Shown here: positions 5,031 through 6,796 of the stretch, in pieces | Numbering within the stretch: position 1 is the first letter of the stretch | Layout: each line of letters begins with the position of its first letter | From: an uncultured Actinomycetes bacterium | Lineage (GTDB): Bacteria; Actinomycetota; Thermoleophilia; Gaiellales; Gaiellaceae | Length of the DNA: 6,796 bases | Assembly: GCA_903930195.1 (NCBI GenBank) | Contig: CAIYXH010000116.1 | Location: 1-6,796, forward strand | Direction: 5' to 3' | Program-made: the position numbers and the translations under genes | Notes under the pieces: generated by a model | Seen by the model: the letters and a program-made list of their open reading frames with translations, nothing else | The model's database searches: none | What the model was told of the DNA's origin: nothing

Positions 5031-6487
5031 CCGAGCAGCGGGAAGTACGGCGGCGAGAGCAGGAAGCCGATCCGCTCCGCGCCGGTGCCCCGCGCCATCG
5101 CGAGCGCCGTGCTCACGCCCTGGGCGGGGACGAAGCCGAGCTGGCGCGCCGCCTGCGCGTCGCGACAGCCGGCGACGAGCACGCGTCCGAGGCGGCTCAA
5201 CACCGGATCGCAGGAGCTCCAGGCGTGGAACGGCTCGAGTGGATGCAGCGCGCGTCCGGCGCGATACGCGTCGAGTGCGCGCGTGTCGCGGGCTGCGGCC
5301 ACCTCGGCCTCGCGCAGGGCGTTCGGGTCGCGCGCGGTGCGCGGATCGGCGAAGAGCGCGCGGTACGGCGTCTGGTTGGGCGCCGGGAAGCGGCGGGAGA
5401 AGTCGTGGAGCAGGATCGCCGTGCCCCCGGGCTTCACCGGGAAGGTGTCGCGCCACAGCCGCAAGGCGAGTCCGAGGCCGAGATAGGCGGCGGCTGCGGG
5501 GTTCGGACGCTCGCGCGGGAAGAACGCCGTCGTCGCGGGTGTGCCGATCACGATCGCATCGAGCGGCTCGGCGAGCGCGGCGCCCTTGCGCGCGACTGCG
5601 CGGAGGAGTGCCTCGCTGTGCGCGGCCGACGGCGGCCCGGCGAACACGGCTGCGGCTGAGAGCTCACGCGGCACGCGGTCGATCGTGCGCGCACGGACGG
5701 GCGCGGGGAGCAGGCCGTGGACGCGGCGCAGCCGTGAGCGTGCGAGCCGCTCGAGGATCTCGGCCTCGTACGGGTAGCCGCCGAACACTCGCGGCAGATC
5801 GAGGGCGAGCGAGATGCCGAACACGGGCGTGCGGCTCGCCAACGCGCGCTCCAGCTGGAGGGCGAGCTCCCAGCCGCGCGACGAGCCGGTCTCGAGCAGC
5901 GAGACGGCGCCGCTCGCCCTGAGCGTCTCGGCACCGGCCGCACGGACGAGCGCGGCAGGGCCGCCGTGGAGGACGGTCTCGGCGGCGGTCACCGTCACGA
6001 CCAGGTCGGTGTCGACCAGCGCGCGGGCGACGCGAATCCTCCCGTCGGCGACCGGGACGAGATCCTCGGCCTCGACGTCGTGGACGATCACCCGCCCGCG
6101 GAAGCGGCGCCGGAACTCGGGCGGCACGAGCATCCCGATCTCGCGCGGGGCAAGCCGGCGGCCCAGGCCGCCTGCGACGAGGATCGTCACCTGCGTGACG
6201 CCGAGCTCGTCGAGCGTGTCGACGGTTGCGGCGATTGCCTCCATGCGGGGGTCGGCGGTCGACGCGGGGATCGGCAGGGCGGGCGGCTCGATCACGACCG
6301 TCGCCGTGCCGCCGCGCGTGACGAGCTCGGCGAGCGGCTTCCCGGCGAGCGGGTACGCGCAGGCGTCGCGCACCGCGGCGGCGACGTCGTGGAGCGGCGT
6401 GCCCGGCGCGGGCGGACGCAGGACGACCCCGTCCTCGCCGGAGTCGGCGACTGCGATCCGGGTGCCGAGGAGGAGCGGTATCCGCAT
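5027..6487 (-). CDS. LarA-like (DUF2088) protein, probably not an active lactate racemase
   Basis: This 486-residue soluble protein has no signal peptide. It resembles the nickel-pincer lactate racemase family in fold-level pattern. The N-terminal part has the strand-helix layout ending in VTQVTILVAGGLGRR (98-112) and RVIVHDVEAEDL (132-143). The middle has TDLVVTVTAAETVLHGGPAA (160-179). The C-terminal domain is the clearest match: AAAVFAGPPSAAHSEALLRA (278-297), LDAIVIGTP (309-317), RPNPAAAAYLGLGLALRL (327-344) and VKPGGTAILLHDF (351-363). Catalytic residues appear lost. The first DxTRP-like motif reads IEPPALP, the GTHR histidine is replaced within AGGLGRR, and no lysine stands in the cofactor-attachment region, which reads AALVRAAGAETL. 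It may be a repurposed relative. The ATG at 6487 has no Shine-Dalgarno sequence. It is divergent from the polymerase gene and convergent with crcB. Substrate and role are unknown. Confidence 0.72.
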   Translation of the reverse strand: MRIPLLLGTRIAVADSGEDGVVLRPPAPGTPLHDVAAAVRDACAYPLAGKPLAELVTRGGTATVVIEPPALPIPASTADPRMEAIAATVDTLDELGVTQVTILVAGGLGRRLAPREIGMLVPPEFRRRFRGRVIVHDVEAEDLVPVADGRIRVARALVDTDLVVTVTAAETVLHGGPAALVRAAGAETLRASGAVSLLETGSSRGWELALQLERALASRTPVFGISLALDLPRVFGGYPYEAEILERLARSRLRRVHGLLPAPVRARTIDRVPRELSAAAVFAGPPSAAHSEALLRAVARKGAALAEPLDAIVIGTPATTAFFPRERPNPAAAAYLGLGLALRLWRDTFPVKPGGTAILLHDFSRRFPAPNQTPYRALFADPRTARDPNALREAEVAAARDTRALDAYRAGRALHPLEPFHAWSSCDPVLSRLGRVLVAGCRDAQAARQLGFVPAQGVSTALAMARGTGAERIGFLLSPPYFPLLG

Positions 6488-6510
6488 GGACGCTGCGTAG
6501 ACTCGCAGAG
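6488..6510. promoter_or_regulatory. 23-bp divergent intergenic gap with TAGACT box facing the polymerase gene
   Basis: The gap separates the minus-strand LarA-like start from the plus-strand polymerase start. TAGACT (6498-6503) lies seven bases before the GTG at 6511, an arrangement identical to that before crcB, and suggests a leaderless start for the polymerase transcript. No matching -35 is visible, and any such element would lie inside the LarA-like gene. No clear -10 is seen for the opposite direction. Confidence 0.4.
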
Positions 6511-6796
6511 GTGAGCCCGAAGACGGTCACAGGGGACGAGCTCGAGCTCGACGACGGGCCGGCGCAGGACTGCGAGCTCTTCCTCGTCGACGGCAACAAC
6601 CTCGCCTACCGCGCCTTCTTCGCGCTCCCCGAGGAGCTCGCGACGAGCGACGGCCAGCCGACGAACGCGCTGCTCGGCTTCACGAACATGCTCTTCAAGC
6701 TGCTCGCGGACTACAAGCCGAAGAGCGTCGCCGTCGCCTGGGACTCCCGGCCGGTCGAGCGCAGAGCCGCGGCCGAGGCGGGCGGGGTCGTCTACC
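6511..6796 (+). CDS. polA: DNA polymerase I, N-terminal 5'-3' exonuclease domain (partial, runs off the right edge)
   Basis: The visible 95 codons begin the 5'-3' exonuclease domain that removes RNA primers and flaps during replication and repair. After about 20 acidic residues comes LFLVDGNNLAYRAFFALPEE (23-42), with the metal-binding aspartate D27. Next are the family-typical TSDGQPTNALLGFTNML (45-61) and VAVAWDSRP (73-81), whose aspartate D78 matches the second conserved acidic position. GTG at 6511 is chosen because no other start stands between it and the conserved block, and a TAGACT box lies seven bases upstream. Only the 5' end is present, so a stand-alone 5'-3' exonuclease lacking the polymerase domain cannot be excluded. 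The residues after D78 (VERRAAAEAGGVVY) differ from the common FR-x-E-x-Y-x-x-YK pattern, perhaps a lineage trait. Confidence 0.82.
   Translation, partial: MSPKTVTGDELELDDGPAQDCELFLVDGNNLAYRAFFALPEELATSDGQPTNALLGFTNMLFKLLADYKPKSVAVAWDSRPVERRAAAEAGGVVY

Noticed and set aside
4757..5922. Plus-strand open frames over crcB and opposite the LarA-like gene
   Set aside because: They cross the convergent junction, are Arg-rich, and have no recognisable domain. The crcB and minus-strand frames carry the family motifs.

Overview
The window is high-GC bacterial DNA with tightly packed genes, GTG and TTG starts, and little intergenic space outside the first 390 bases. The protein style and the 5'-3' exonuclease N-terminus at the right edge suggest an actinobacterium, possibly a soil or thermoleophilic lineage. 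The genus-level assignment is an inference that the sequence alone cannot settle.

Layout. Bases 1-37 may hold the last codons of an upstream gene. Bases 38-392 are non-coding and carry a dense run of imperfect palindromes built largely from GGGAC/GTCCC arms, then two longer back-to-back hairpins, then a plausible promoter. Bases 393-4645 are a complete membrane and ATPase set of a branched-chain amino acid type (HAAT family) ABC importer in the order livH, livM, livG, livF. No substrate-binding protein gene (livJ/livK) is complete here, so the substrate cannot be fixed. Directly downstream is crcB (4656-5030), a small fluoride channel. It converges with, and overlaps by 4 nt, a minus-strand gene for a LarA-like (DUF2088) protein (5027-6487). 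That gene is divergent, with a 23-bp gap, from a gene that runs off the right edge and encodes the N-terminal 5'-3' exonuclease domain of DNA polymerase I (6511-6796).

How the genes work together. LivH and LivM would form the membrane channel, and LivG and LivF the two ATPases that power import of a ligand delivered by a binding protein encoded elsewhere. Translation appears coupled along the operon: livH-livM are 2 nt apart and livG-livF overlap by 4 nt. The livM-livG junction is unusual. It holds three 16-bp tandem repeats that create a chain of overlapping 7-codon mini-ORFs leading into the livG ATG. crcB and the polymerase gene look unrelated to the importer. Both have the same TAGACT-N7-start-codon arrangement, which suggests leaderless transcripts.

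The ABC operon, crcB and polA are ordinary. The parts most worth a second look are the palindrome cluster upstream of livH, the livM-livG repeat, the shared leaderless promoter arrangement, and the LarA-like protein that seems to lack the catalytic residues of lactate racemase.
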